DNA of 64,000 nucleotides from JANQOH01 sp965201115 (GTDB taxonomy: Bacteria; Pseudomonadota; Alphaproteobacteria; UBA7887), in contig OZ241745.1 of NCBI GenBank assembly GCA_965201115.1, positions 2,170,001 through 2,234,000 of the forward strand, written 5' to 3'. Every line of letters begins with the position of its first letter. The stretch's first letter is position 1. The notes beneath the pieces were generated by a model. It saw only the letters and a program-made list of their open reading frames with translations, searched no databases and was not told the origin of the DNA. Below, piece after piece: positions 58,601-64,000 of this stretch. A program made the translations under genes and the position numbers.

Positions 58601-59200
58601 CAGGTCGTCGGCGACGCTCTGGATGAAGCAGGCGTGGGGCTGCGGACGCTCATAGGCCGAGGCGGAGCGCACGATCCCGCCGGTCTCCTCGTCGGCGTAG
58701 TAGTGGCCCTGCGCCGGCCCCTCGATGCCGTAGGCCCAGTGCAGGCCGGTGTTGAACCATTGCGGGCTGTTCGGCGCCGCCATCTGGCGCGCGAGCATGA
58801 AGCGCAGTTCGTCGCGAAACGCGCGCGCGTCGGCCTCGCCGTCGAAATAGCCGCCCTTCCAGCCCCACCACGTCCACGTGCCGGAGAGGCGGTCGAACAC
58901 CTGGCGCGCGCTGGTTTCGGCGCCGGTCTCCGAATCGGGCGCCGGGCGGCCGCGCCACAGCCATTCGGGGGTCGATTCGTCGGGGACGGCCTCGCGCGTC
59001 AGCGGCACGCCGGCCTTGCGGAAATACTTTTGGGCCAGAATATCGATAGCGGTCTGCGACCAGTCGGCCGGCGCCTCGAGGTCGCCGCGACGGAACACCA
59101 CCGAGCCGTCGGGGTTGCGAATCTCGCTTTCCGCCGCGCGAAACGCGACGCCGTCATAGGGCGAAGCCCCTGCTTTCGTGTAGTAACGCTCGATTCGCAC
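55658..59200 (-). CDS. nrdJ: Vitamin B12-dependent (class II) ribonucleotide reductase
   Basis: A 1180-residue enzyme that converts ribonucleotides to deoxyribonucleotides with adenosylcobalamin, with or without oxygen. Key segments are NSPQWFNTG, NPCSEYMFLDDTACNLASLN (active-site Cys and radical region), TGTIGLAMDCDTTGIEPDF and a C-terminal Zn-finger tail with CAECGNFTLL and CLKCETCGG that recycles the disulfide. The GTG at 59200 has GGAGAGG upstream and avoids the Arg-rich frame extension. Two NrdR boxes lie upstream, so repression by NrdR-dATP is expected. No other RNR class is encoded in the window. Confidence 0.95.
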   Translation of the reverse strand: MRIERYYTKAGASPYDGVAFRAAESEIRNPDGSVVFRRGDLEAPADWSQTAIDILAQKYFRKAGVPLTREAVPDESTPEWLWRGRPAPDSETGAETSARQVFDRLSGTWTWWGWKGGYFDGEADARAFRDELRFMLARQMAAPNSPQWFNTGLHWAYGIEGPAQGHYYADEETGGIVRSASAYERPQPHACFIQSVADDLVNDGGIMDLWVREARLFKYGSGTGSNFSAIRGVDEPLSGGGRSSGLMSFLKIGDRAAGAIKSGGTTRRAAKMVAVDVDHPDIAAFIEWKALEEQKVAALVAGSRALERAVDAILRACRAGGEGRFEPARNPALRAAVRAARRAAIPEACIQRAVQLARQGHTEVAVPTFDVDWDSDAYRTVSGQNANNSVRVTDEFMRAALAGEPWKLIRRTDGQTAETVSARALWDSIALAAWQSADPGVQFDTTVNDWHTCPESGRIRASNPCSEYMFLDDTACNLASLNLLAFRRADGGFDLDGFRHAARLWTLVLDISVSMAQFPSREVARRTWEFRTLGLGFANLGGLLMSSGLAYDSDEGRAVCGALTALMTGAAYRASAEMAAALRPFPAHGKNRAAMLRTIRNHRRAARGETGGYEGLRTPPVPLDAARCPFPGLAAAAAAEWDEALALGGEHGFRNAQATAIAPTGTIGLAMDCDTTGIEPDFALVKFKKLAGGGYFKIVNRSVPAALAALGYDETQIADIAAYALGAGTLKGAPRIDHEALALRGFDAAALTRLEAALGDVFDIRYAFNKWTLGEAFCVGALGIDAGRLDSPDFDMLAELGFDDADVEAANAWCCGAMSVEGAPHLRASDLPVFDCATPCGRNGARAIGWRAHIRMMAAAQPFVSGAISKTVNMPHAATIEDCREAFRLSWELGLKANALYRDGSKLSQPLSAALFGGGEDSGDAEVETPAPAPAPVRAAARIAREAVAQQRARLPHRRKGYTQKAAVGGHKIYLRTGEYDDGRLGEIFLDMHKEGAAFRSLMNSFAIAVSIGLQYGVPLDEFVDAFTFVRFEPSGPVQGNDRIRMATSIIDYVFRELAVSYLDRNDLAHVEPDDLLPDAVGRRAAEKDRAAAAPAPELSELVSPGFVRRRLHLVAGGGAGAAAPEGARPGAVSARAASAAAARIKGYEGDPCAECGNFTLLRNGACLKCETCGGTSGCS

Positions 59201-59242
59201 AGTGTCCTCTCCCCCCGGCGCCGCGCGGCTCCGCCGCGCGGC

Positions 59243-59258
59243 GCGCAATATACAGCGT
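59243..59258 (-). promoter_or_regulatory. NrdR box, distal
   Basis: GCGCAATATACAGCGT resembles the 16-base NrdR box (acaCwAtATaTwGtgt-like). Its centre is 31 bases from that of the second box, the three-turn spacing known for paired NrdR boxes upstream of RNR genes. Confidence 0.68.
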
Positions 59259-59273
59259 TGCCGCGCGCGCCAA

Positions 59274-59289
59274 CTACAAGATACTGTAG
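59274..59289 (-). promoter_or_regulatory. NrdR box, second copy
   Basis: CTACAAGATACTGTAG is a palindrome with CTACA/TGTAG ends, close to the NrdR consensus and the better of the pair. Both boxes are about 45-90 bases upstream of the nrdJ start. Confidence 0.72.
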
Positions 59290-59437
59290 CCTTGGCGCCC
59301 GGCGGTCAACCGCTCGGGCCCGATTATACGCACCGCCGCCGCCGCGGCCGCCCCCGTGAGGGCGCCATCGGGGCCGGCGGCGGGTATAATGCCGACGCGC
59401 CGGGCGGGCGCGGAAACCGACAGCGGGAGCGGGATTC

Positions 59438-60142
59438 ATGAGCGAGGCGGCGGGCGGCTGGACGGAAATGGAGGCGGCCGACGGGCATCGCTTCCGGGCG
59501 TGGCGCGTTGCGGCGGGCGGCGACGGCGGCAGGCGCGGCGGGCTGGTCGTCGCGCAGGAAATTTTCGGCGTCAACGAGCATATCCGCGAGGCATGCGAAC
59601 GCTTCGCCGCCGAGGGCTACGAAACATACGCCCCGGCGCTGTTCGACCGCCTGGAGACGGGCGTCGAACTCGGATACGGCGAGGCGGACATGCAGGCCGG
59701 AATCGCGCTGATGAAACGCGCCGACCTCACCGCGGCGGTGCTCGACGTCCAGGCCTGCGTCGCCGCGCTGCGCGCCCGCGGCGCGGTGGGCGTCGCCGGC
59801 TTCTGCTGGGGCGGGCGCGTGACGTGGCTGGCGGCCTGCCGCGCGGTCGGCGTCGCCGCCGCGGTCTGCTACTACGGCGGCGGCATACACGAACACGCCG
59901 ATCTCGCGCCGAAATACCCCGTTACGATGCATTTCGGGCGCGCGGACGCCGCCATCCCGATGGACAAGGTGGAAATTATCCGCCAGGCGCAGCCCGGCGC
60001 CGCCATCCACATTTACGAAGCCGGCCACGGGTTCAATTGCGACAAGCGGGCCTCGTGGAACGAAACCGCGGCGCGCGCGGCGATGGCGCGCACGCTGGCG
60101 TTTTTCGGCGAACATGTCGCCGGCTCGGGGAGCGAATCGTGA
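59438..60142 (+). CDS. Dienelactone hydrolase family protein
   Basis: A 234-residue alpha/beta hydrolase. The Cys nucleophile is in GFCWGGRVTW, the Asp in HFGRADAAIPMD and the His in GHGFNC; the early QEIFGVNEHIRE segment is diagnostic for the DLH family. Activity on a lactone or carboxymethylenebutenolide is likely. It is divergent from nrdJ and coupled to the FKBP gene by a GTGA overlap. Confidence 0.9.
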   Translation: MSEAAGGWTEMEAADGHRFRAWRVAAGGDGGRRGGLVVAQEIFGVNEHIREACERFAAEGYETYAPALFDRLETGVELGYGEADMQAGIALMKRADLTAAVLDVQACVAALRARGAVGVAGFCWGGRVTWLAACRAVGVAAAVCYYGGGIHEHADLAPKYPVTMHFGRADAAIPMDKVEIIRQAQPGAAIHIYEAGHGFNCDKRASWNETAARAAMARTLAFFGEHVAGSGSES

Positions 60143-60534
60143 AGCGCCTGTGTTTCGCGCTGCTGGTTGCGTTCGGCGCCGCGTGCGGCGGGGCGGGCGC
60201 GCAGGACGCCGCGCCCGCGCTCGGAATCGAGGACCTGGCGCCCGGCGCCGGCCGCGCCGCGGCCCCCGGCGACCGGGTCACGGTCCACTACGACGGCCGC
60301 CTGCTCGACGGAACGCCGTTCGACAGTTCGCGCGACCGCGGGCAGCCGTTTTCTTTCGTGCTCGGCCGCGGGCAGGTGATTCGCGGCTGGGAAGAAGGCA
60401 TACAGGGCATGAGGATCGGGGGCCTGAGGCGGCTCGTCGTGCCGCCCGAATACGGCTACGGAGGGCGCGACCTGGGCGTCATCCCGCCGTATTCGACCCT
60501 CGTGTTCGACGTCGAACTGCTGGGGCTGGACTAG
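60139..60534 (+). CDS. FKBP-type peptidyl-prolyl isomerase, exported
   Basis: A 131-residue proline isomerase with a signal peptide (RLCFALLVAFGAACGGAGAQ; the Cys could be a lipobox). The FKBP core shows PGDRVTVHYDGRLLDGTPFD, FSFVLGRGQVIRGWEEGIQG and PPEYGYGGRDLGVIPP with the usual aromatic pocket residues. It acts in periplasmic folding. The GTG start overlaps the DLH stop; the next gene begins four bases after its stop. Confidence 0.92.
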   Translation: MKRLCFALLVAFGAACGGAGAQDAAPALGIEDLAPGAGRAAAPGDRVTVHYDGRLLDGTPFDSSRDRGQPFSFVLGRGQVIRGWEEGIQGMRIGGLRRLVVPPEYGYGGRDLGVIPPYSTLVFDVELLGLD

Positions 60535-60538
60535 CGGC

Positions 60539-61447
60539 ATGGCCGGAGACGATGGCCGCGTCGGCGTCATCGGCGGCAGCGGCGTGTACGAACTCGACGC
60601 GCTGACGAACGCGCGCTGGCAAGCGGTCGAGACGCCGTGGGGCGCGCCGTCCGACGAGATACTGCTTGGCACGCTGTCGGGTCTGCCCATGGCGTTTCTT
60701 CCGCGCCACGGACGAGGCCACCCGCTGCCGCCTTCCGACATTAATTACCGCGCCAATATCGATGCGCTGAAGCGCGTCGGCTGCCGCGCCGTTATTTCCA
60801 TAAGCGCGGTGGGGGCGCTCAGGCACGGGCTCGAGCCGGGAATGTTCGTTTTGGTCGATCAGTTCATCGATCGCACTCATGCGCGGGCGAAGAGCTTCTT
60901 CGGCGCCGGGTTGGCCGCCCATGTGTCGATGGCGCGTCCGGTCTGCGCGGGGCTTTGCGGCTGCCTTGAAGGCGCCGCCGCCGCCGCGGGGGCGCGCGTC
61001 GTTCGCGGCGGAACCTACCTGGCGATGGAAGGGCCGCAATTCTCCACCCTCGCCGAATCGAACCTCTACCGTTCATGGGGGTGCGACGTCATCGGCATGA
61101 CCAACATGCCGGAGGCGAAACTCGCGCGCGAGGCCGAACTCTGCTACGCGACCGTCGCCATGGTTACGGACTACGACTGCTGGCATCCGCACCATGACGA
61201 CGTGACGGTCGAGGCGATTCTGGGCGTGCTCACGGCCAACGCGGCGCGCGCGCGGCGCCTGATCGAATGCGCCGCCCCACTGCTGCGCGCCAACGCGCCC
61301 CCATGCCCGCATGGCTGCGACCGCGCGCTGGACCACGCGCCGATTACCGCCCCCGACAAGCGCGACCCCGCCCTGGTCGCGAAGCTCGACGCCGTCGCGG
61401 GGCGTGTTCTGAATCCGCCGCCCGCCGGAGAGCGCGGCGCGGGTTAG
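60539..61447 (+). CDS. mtnP: S-methyl-5'-thioadenosine phosphorylase
   Basis: A 302-residue enzyme that splits methylthioadenosine to adenine and methylthioribose-1-phosphate in methionine salvage. GVIGGSGVYEL, FLPRHGRGHPLPPSDINYRA, TYLAMEGPQFSTLAES and GMTNMPEAKLAREAELCYA are diagnostic. It closes a tight three-gene run (DLH-FKBP-mtnP). A diverged copy of its last 45 or so codons lies 1.1 kb downstream. Confidence 0.94.
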   Translation: MAGDDGRVGVIGGSGVYELDALTNARWQAVETPWGAPSDEILLGTLSGLPMAFLPRHGRGHPLPPSDINYRANIDALKRVGCRAVISISAVGALRHGLEPGMFVLVDQFIDRTHARAKSFFGAGLAAHVSMARPVCAGLCGCLEGAAAAAGARVVRGGTYLAMEGPQFSTLAESNLYRSWGCDVIGMTNMPEAKLAREAELCYATVAMVTDYDCWHPHHDDVTVEAILGVLTANAARARRLIECAAPLLRANAPPCPHGCDRALDHAPITAPDKRDPALVAKLDAVAGRVLNPPPAGERGAG

Positions 61448-61505
61448 CGGGCGGCGCGCGAAATCGGCGCGCAACGTTTCGGTCGCGCCGTTGCGCGAAG
61501 CAATT

Positions 61506-62126
61506 TTACCGGTATTCCCTGGGGCGATAATCTCTCTCGTCGAGGCACGCGTCGTAACGCGCTTGGTCGATTCGGTACCACTCCGCGCCTTCGATGCCGC
61601 GGCTGACGGTGGCCGCCGGACCGACAGGGTAAGCGGACGCAACCCGGATCCATCTACCTGCGTCGCGTGCGATCGCCTTTACTTCCGCAACGACTTCGGC
61701 CAAATCCTGATCTTGGCTGAATATGACGGCCGCATCCAGCTGATTTGCGCGGGCCAGCCTGACGACATCCAGCCCCAGCCGAAGGTCGATGCCCTTCTCT
61801 TGGGCGACATAACGCGTCCCCCGGCGCCCGTCGTCGATCCGCCGATAACGTATCGGCCTGCTCTCGACAAAAATGCCTTCGCGACGCATGGCGAGCAGCC
61901 TGTTCGCCCAGTAAGCGTGCCACATGGGACTATGCCGCGCGGCGGGCGTGCCGGTGTAGAATCGCACACCCCGGTTTTCCCAGCCCTTGTCTGCGCAGAC
62001 TGCGTCGAACAACCTGACCGGATGGTAGTTGGGGTGCGAATGCCCGAAGGCGTCTTTCGCATGACGGTACAGATTCTGTCCGTCGAAAAACGCGACAGCG
62101 CGCTTTACGGCAGGTTCGTCGGCCAC
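61506..62126 (-). CDS. NYN-domain (PIN-like) RNase
   Basis: A 206-residue protein of the NYN/LabA family: KRAVAFFDGQNLYRHAKDAF with the first catalytic Asp, KGIDLRLGLDVVRLA and IFSQDQDLAEVVAEVKAIA with the acidic cluster. These proteins are metal-dependent RNases acting in RNA turnover or defence. The GTG at 62126 is preferred: GGGGGAAG stands right before it, and the upstream open frame is only the translation of the repeated leader. The leader hairpin ends about 20 bases before the start, which invites translational control. Confidence 0.85.
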   Translation of the reverse strand: MADEPAVKRAVAFFDGQNLYRHAKDAFGHSHPNYHPVRLFDAVCADKGWENRGVRFYTGTPAARHSPMWHAYWANRLLAMRREGIFVESRPIRYRRIDDGRRGTRYVAQEKGIDLRLGLDVVRLARANQLDAAVIFSQDQDLAEVVAEVKAIARDAGRWIRVASAYPVGPAATVSRGIEGAEWYRIDQARYDACLDERDYRPREYR

Positions 62127-62147
62127 GCTTCCCCCGCCGAGGCATAA

Positions 62148-62239
62148 CCCCTCGGGGGCCGGTTCGGCGGAAAGCCGAACCGGCAAGTCCCGAGGGGACC
62201 AAGTGCGCCTGTTGTACCGACGCCTTTCGGGCTCGTCAA
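62148..62239 (-). promoter_or_regulatory. Promoter plus structured leader, copy 1 (NYN gene)
   Basis: On the minus strand: TTGACG (62234-62239), 17-base spacer, TACAAC (62211-62216), then a two-part hairpin (62197-62148) with outer stem CCCCTCGGG/CCCGAGGGG and inner stem CCGGTTCGGC/GCCGAACCGG. It directly precedes the NYN start. Confidence 0.65.
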
Positions 62240-62282
62240 GCCCGATTCGCACCGCCGGAGAAAAAACCGACGGGCGGCATAA

Positions 62283-62373
62283 CCCCCCGGGGGCCGGTTC
62301 GGCGGGAAGCCGAACCGGCAAGTCCCGGGGGGACCAAGTGAGTCTACAATGCCGACGCCGCCGGGGCCGTCAA
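62283..62373 (-). promoter_or_regulatory. Promoter plus structured leader, copy 2
   Basis: Same layout: TTGACG (62368-62373) and hairpin 62332-62283. The outer stem has changed to CCCCCCGGG/CCCGGGGGG, so one base pair covaries relative to copy 1. The -10 region is poorer (ATTGTA at the expected place). No gene follows it before copy 1. Confidence 0.6.
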
Positions 62374-62407
62374 GCCCGATTCGCATCGTCGGCAAAAAAA
62401 CCGCGGC

Positions 62408-62575
62408 GAACGCGGCGCGCGGCAGCCGATTGAACGCGCCGCCCCACCGCTGCGCGCCGACGCCATCCCGTGCCCGCACGGCTGCGACTGCGCGCTGGAC
62501 CGTGCGCCGATTACCGCCCTCGACAAGCGCGATGCAATTGGGCGGGTGCTACCGCACGAGATGGCTTGCGATTAG
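62408..62575 (+). pseudogene. Duplicated 3' fragment of mtnP
   Basis: Translated in frame it gives AAPPLRADAIPCPHGCDCAL then DRAPITALDKRD, matching the C-terminal part of the real enzyme (AAPLLRANAPPCPHGCDRAL, DHAPITAPDKRD), then diverges and stops at TAG 62573-62575. No start or catalytic part is present. It shows that this region arose by duplication of the neighbouring 61.2-61.4 kb DNA. Confidence 0.85.
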
Positions 62576-62705
62576 CCGCCGGAAAGCCCCGAGGGCTCGG
62601 CCTCGCTCATGATCGCCAACCTCGCATTGCCGCAACAAACGCGGACCCGTCGGGACGGACGGCGGAGGCGGGAGCGGGGCGTACTGCCTCGGGGCGAATG
62701 ACGCC

Positions 62706-62734
62706 CATATATGCGCCCGCAGCCGCGCTGTCAA
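62706..62734 (-). promoter_or_regulatory. Strong minus-strand promoter without an evident gene
   Basis: TTGACA (62729-62734, perfect -35), 17-base spacer, TATATG (62706-62711). Downstream there is only a 12-codon frame (MSEAEPSGLSGG) and a small hairpin, then the mtnP fragment in antisense. It could drive a small RNA. Confidence 0.5.
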
Positions 62735-62796
62735 CCCCGGTTCGCGCCACGGACACAAAACGGCGCCCGCACGGGGCGCGCAAACAGGCGGGATAA

Positions 62797-62887
62797 CCCC
62801 TCGGGGGCCGGCCCGGCGGGAGCCGAACCGGCAAGTCCCGAGGGGACCAAGTGCGCCCACGGTACCGGCGCCGCCGGGGCCGGTCAA
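62797..62887 (-). promoter_or_regulatory. Promoter plus structured leader, copy 3
   Basis: TTGACC (62882-62887), 17-base spacer, TACCGT (62859-62864), hairpin 62845-62797. The inner stem differs from copy 1 by two bases that remain paired as G-U wobbles only if the minus strand is the transcript. Confidence 0.6.
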
Positions 62888-62908
62888 GCCCGATTCGCAT
62901 CGCGGGCG

Positions 62909-62941
62909 AAAAAAACCGCGGCGAGCGCGCGCTCGCCGCGG
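62909..62941 (-). terminator. Terminator of the 63 kb exported-protein gene
   Basis: On the minus strand a perfect 13-bp inverted repeat (62916-62928 with 62929-62941) is followed by seven T (62915-62909). It lies 10 bases after the stop of the gene at 62952. Confidence 0.88.
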
Positions 62942-62951
62942 AGCGAGCCTG

Positions 62952-63482
62952 TCAGTCCATCAGGATGTGCAGCTCGACGGGGCCGAAGACCTCGCTTTCG
63001 CGGCGGCCCGGCAGTTCGGGGTATTCCGCCCAAACGCGGTCCTGGTATTCCGCCGGGAGCTCGGCGGCCGCGTCGGCGTACTGCGCGCGCAGCTTGAAGC
63101 GCAGCTGGCTCATCGACTTCGGGTCGTCGGTGTTGATGCAGGTGGGGCCGTGGCCGCCGAACTCGGCGCCCCCTTCGGTGACGCACCATTCGGGCTGCGG
63201 GCTGGCGGCGCTGCTGACCGTGAGCAGGAAGATGGCGCTCTGCCCCGCCTCGGGGCCGCCGTGGACGTCGAGCACCGCGTAATGCGCCTTCTCGATCCAG
63301 CCGTCATCCATATCCTCCGGGATGCCCGTCAGGAACAGCGAATAGCTGGGGTAGAGGCCGCCGAAATAGAGGCGGGCCTCTTCGGACCTGATGGTCATGG
63401 TTTCTTCGGCGCAGGCGGCGGCCGCGCCGAAGCCGATCGCGCCCGCGAGTGCGGCGGACGCCATATGACGCGCAAGTCGCAT
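62952..63482 (-). CDS. Exported hypothetical protein
   Basis: A 176-residue protein with a clear signal peptide (ASAALAGAIGFGAAAACA, cleavage near residue 25). The mature part is acidic with two Cys (EWCVTEGG and PTCINTDD) that could form a disulfide, and ends GPVELHILMD. No family recognised. It stands between its own terminator and the GC hairpin that separates it from the amidohydrolase gene, so it is probably monocistronic. Confidence 0.75.
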   Translation of the reverse strand: MRLARHMASAALAGAIGFGAAAACAEETMTIRSEEARLYFGGLYPSYSLFLTGIPEDMDDGWIEKAHYAVLDVHGGPEAGQSAIFLLTVSSAASPQPEWCVTEGGAEFGGHGPTCINTDDPKSMSQLRFKLRAQYADAAAELPAEYQDRVWAEYPELPGRRESEVFGPVELHILMD

Positions 63483-63542
63483 CGTCTTCTCCTTGTGTCG
63501 GTCGGGGCGTAGTCGAACGGGTAGCGAGCCTTGCCGGCCCTG

Positions 63543-63579
63543 CCCGTCCGGGCGCCGCAAAGGGCGGCGCCCGGACGGG
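63543..63579. terminator. Long hairpin between amidohydrolase and exported-protein genes
   Basis: A perfect 16-bp stem (63543-63558 with 63564-63579) with a 5-base loop, 27 bases after the amidohydrolase stop. There is no T-run, so it may be a weak terminator or mRNA end protector. Confidence 0.6.
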
Positions 63580-63605
63580 GGTAGGCGGGCTCCCGATGCG
63601 GGCGC

Positions 63606-64000
63606 CTAGGCGCGGCGGACGTATCCGTAGCGCTTGTTGCTCGGGCCGTCGCCGGTTTCGCGGAAGTCGGCGGCGAGCTTGCCGATGCGGTCTTCCGAGA
63701 AATCCGGGAGCTTCGGCATGTTGGTCGCGCCTTCCATGTCGAGGCCGTAGATGCGCGCCGAGTTGAGGCCGAAGATCGCCTGCTTGGTGAGGCTGTCCGG
63801 TCCGCCGAGCGACGGCAGGTCGTATTTCTCCTGCATGTCCTCGGGCACTTCGAGCCGGCGCATGGCCTCGATCTGCCATTGCGGCGAGCCGTACCAAACG
63901 GTGTCGCTGCCCCAGACCACGTGGTCGGCGCCGAGGCCCTTGACGAGCGAGCCGACGAACGCCGCCGAGAAGCGCGGATGCGCGACCGCGGAGTTGGCGA
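63606..64000 (-). CDS. Amidohydrolase family protein, 3' part (runs off the window)
   Basis: The last 131 residues or so of a minus-strand gene whose start lies beyond the window. GADHVVWGSDTVWYGSPQWQ carries the late metal-binding Asp of the amidohydrolase-2 (PF04909) barrel; AIFGLNSARIYGLD is the usual final helix. A C-terminal extension of about 50 residues (KLPDFSEDRIGKLAADFRET) follows. Substrate not predictable from this part. Confidence 0.8.
   Translation of the reverse strand, partial: ANSAVAHPRFSAAFVGSLVKGLGADHVVWGSDTVWYGSPQWQIEAMRRLEVPEDMQEKYDLPSLGGPDSLTKQAIFGLNSARIYGLDMEGATNMPKLPDFSEDRIGKLAADFRETGDGPSNKRYGYVRRA

Noticed and set aside
1..64000. tRNA or rRNA genes.
   Set aside because: No cloverleaf with the conserved T-loop GTTCGAATC-type sequence and no rRNA signature was noticed on either strand by reading; a covariance scan would be needed to exclude them fully.

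Overview
The window is about 64 kb of high-GC DNA (roughly 68-70% over most of its length, by eye). It looks chromosomal and alphaproteobacterial: it carries a GapR/DUF2312 nucleoid protein, an IalB-type exported protein, a class II (B12) ribonucleotide reductase, a porin with the terminal Phe of outer-membrane proteins, and a TolQ/MotA-like plus OmpA-like envelope pair. Genes start with ATG, GTG or TTG and are often joined by 4-base ATGA/GTGA overlaps. The exact order cannot be fixed from sequence alone.

Layout. 0-1.4 kb: porin with a strong terminator. 1.5-6.0 kb: thirteen tandem paralogues of a short coiled-coil plus membrane-anchor protein (DUF1640/CCDC90-like), most with their own TTGACC-N16/17-CATATT promoter. 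6.0-9.5 kb: rnhB, a lower-GC AlbA_2-ATPase/ParA pair, and an orphan HigA antitoxin beside a decapitated HigB toxin. 9.5-15.2 kb: argG, rlmN, ialB-like, a methyltransferase, a small membrane protein and a VWA/CoxE-like protein. 15.4-19.1 kb: exported protein, GST, Rieske protein and a PQQ dehydrogenase with a lanthanide-type W-D-x-D motif. 19.3-21.1 kb: one more DUF1640-like gene and three paralogues of a second coiled-coil membrane family. 21.3-27.6 kb and 48.6-55.1 kb: two giant paralogous autotransporters; the second has a 23-C homopolymer in its signal region, the hallmark of a phase-variable gene. 28.1-32.5 kb: gapR, an exported YqgE/AlgH protein and the modABC molybdate transporter. 32.6-43.2 kb: orphan VapB-like antitoxin, a TPP enzyme, a ParB-like protein with a truncated partner, TRAP binding protein, D-2-hydroxyacid dehydrogenase, three membrane proteins (two with GYF domains), an MR/MLE enzyme and an O6-methylguanine-DNA methyltransferase. 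43.9-48.4 kb: a four-gene envelope cluster. 55.3-64 kb: monooxygenase, nrdJ with two NrdR boxes, dienelactone hydrolase, FKBP, MTA phosphorylase, an NYN nuclease with a repeated structured leader, an exported protein and the end of an amidohydrolase.

Common themes. (1) Surface and envelope variability: contingency-type poly-C, tandem 87-residue repeats in both autotransporters, and coiled-coil genes that differ from each other by whole heptads, half-heptads or 11-residue blocks. (2) A dispersed palindromic repeat family fills many intergenic gaps and at two places supplies the -35 box of the next gene. (3) Repeated gene decay next to duplication: broken first member of the array, truncated HigB, truncated partner of the ParB-like gene, and a duplicated 3' fragment of the MTA phosphorylase gene. 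The candidates for an undescribed system are the promoter-autonomous coiled-coil gene array and the phase-variable autotransporter pair.
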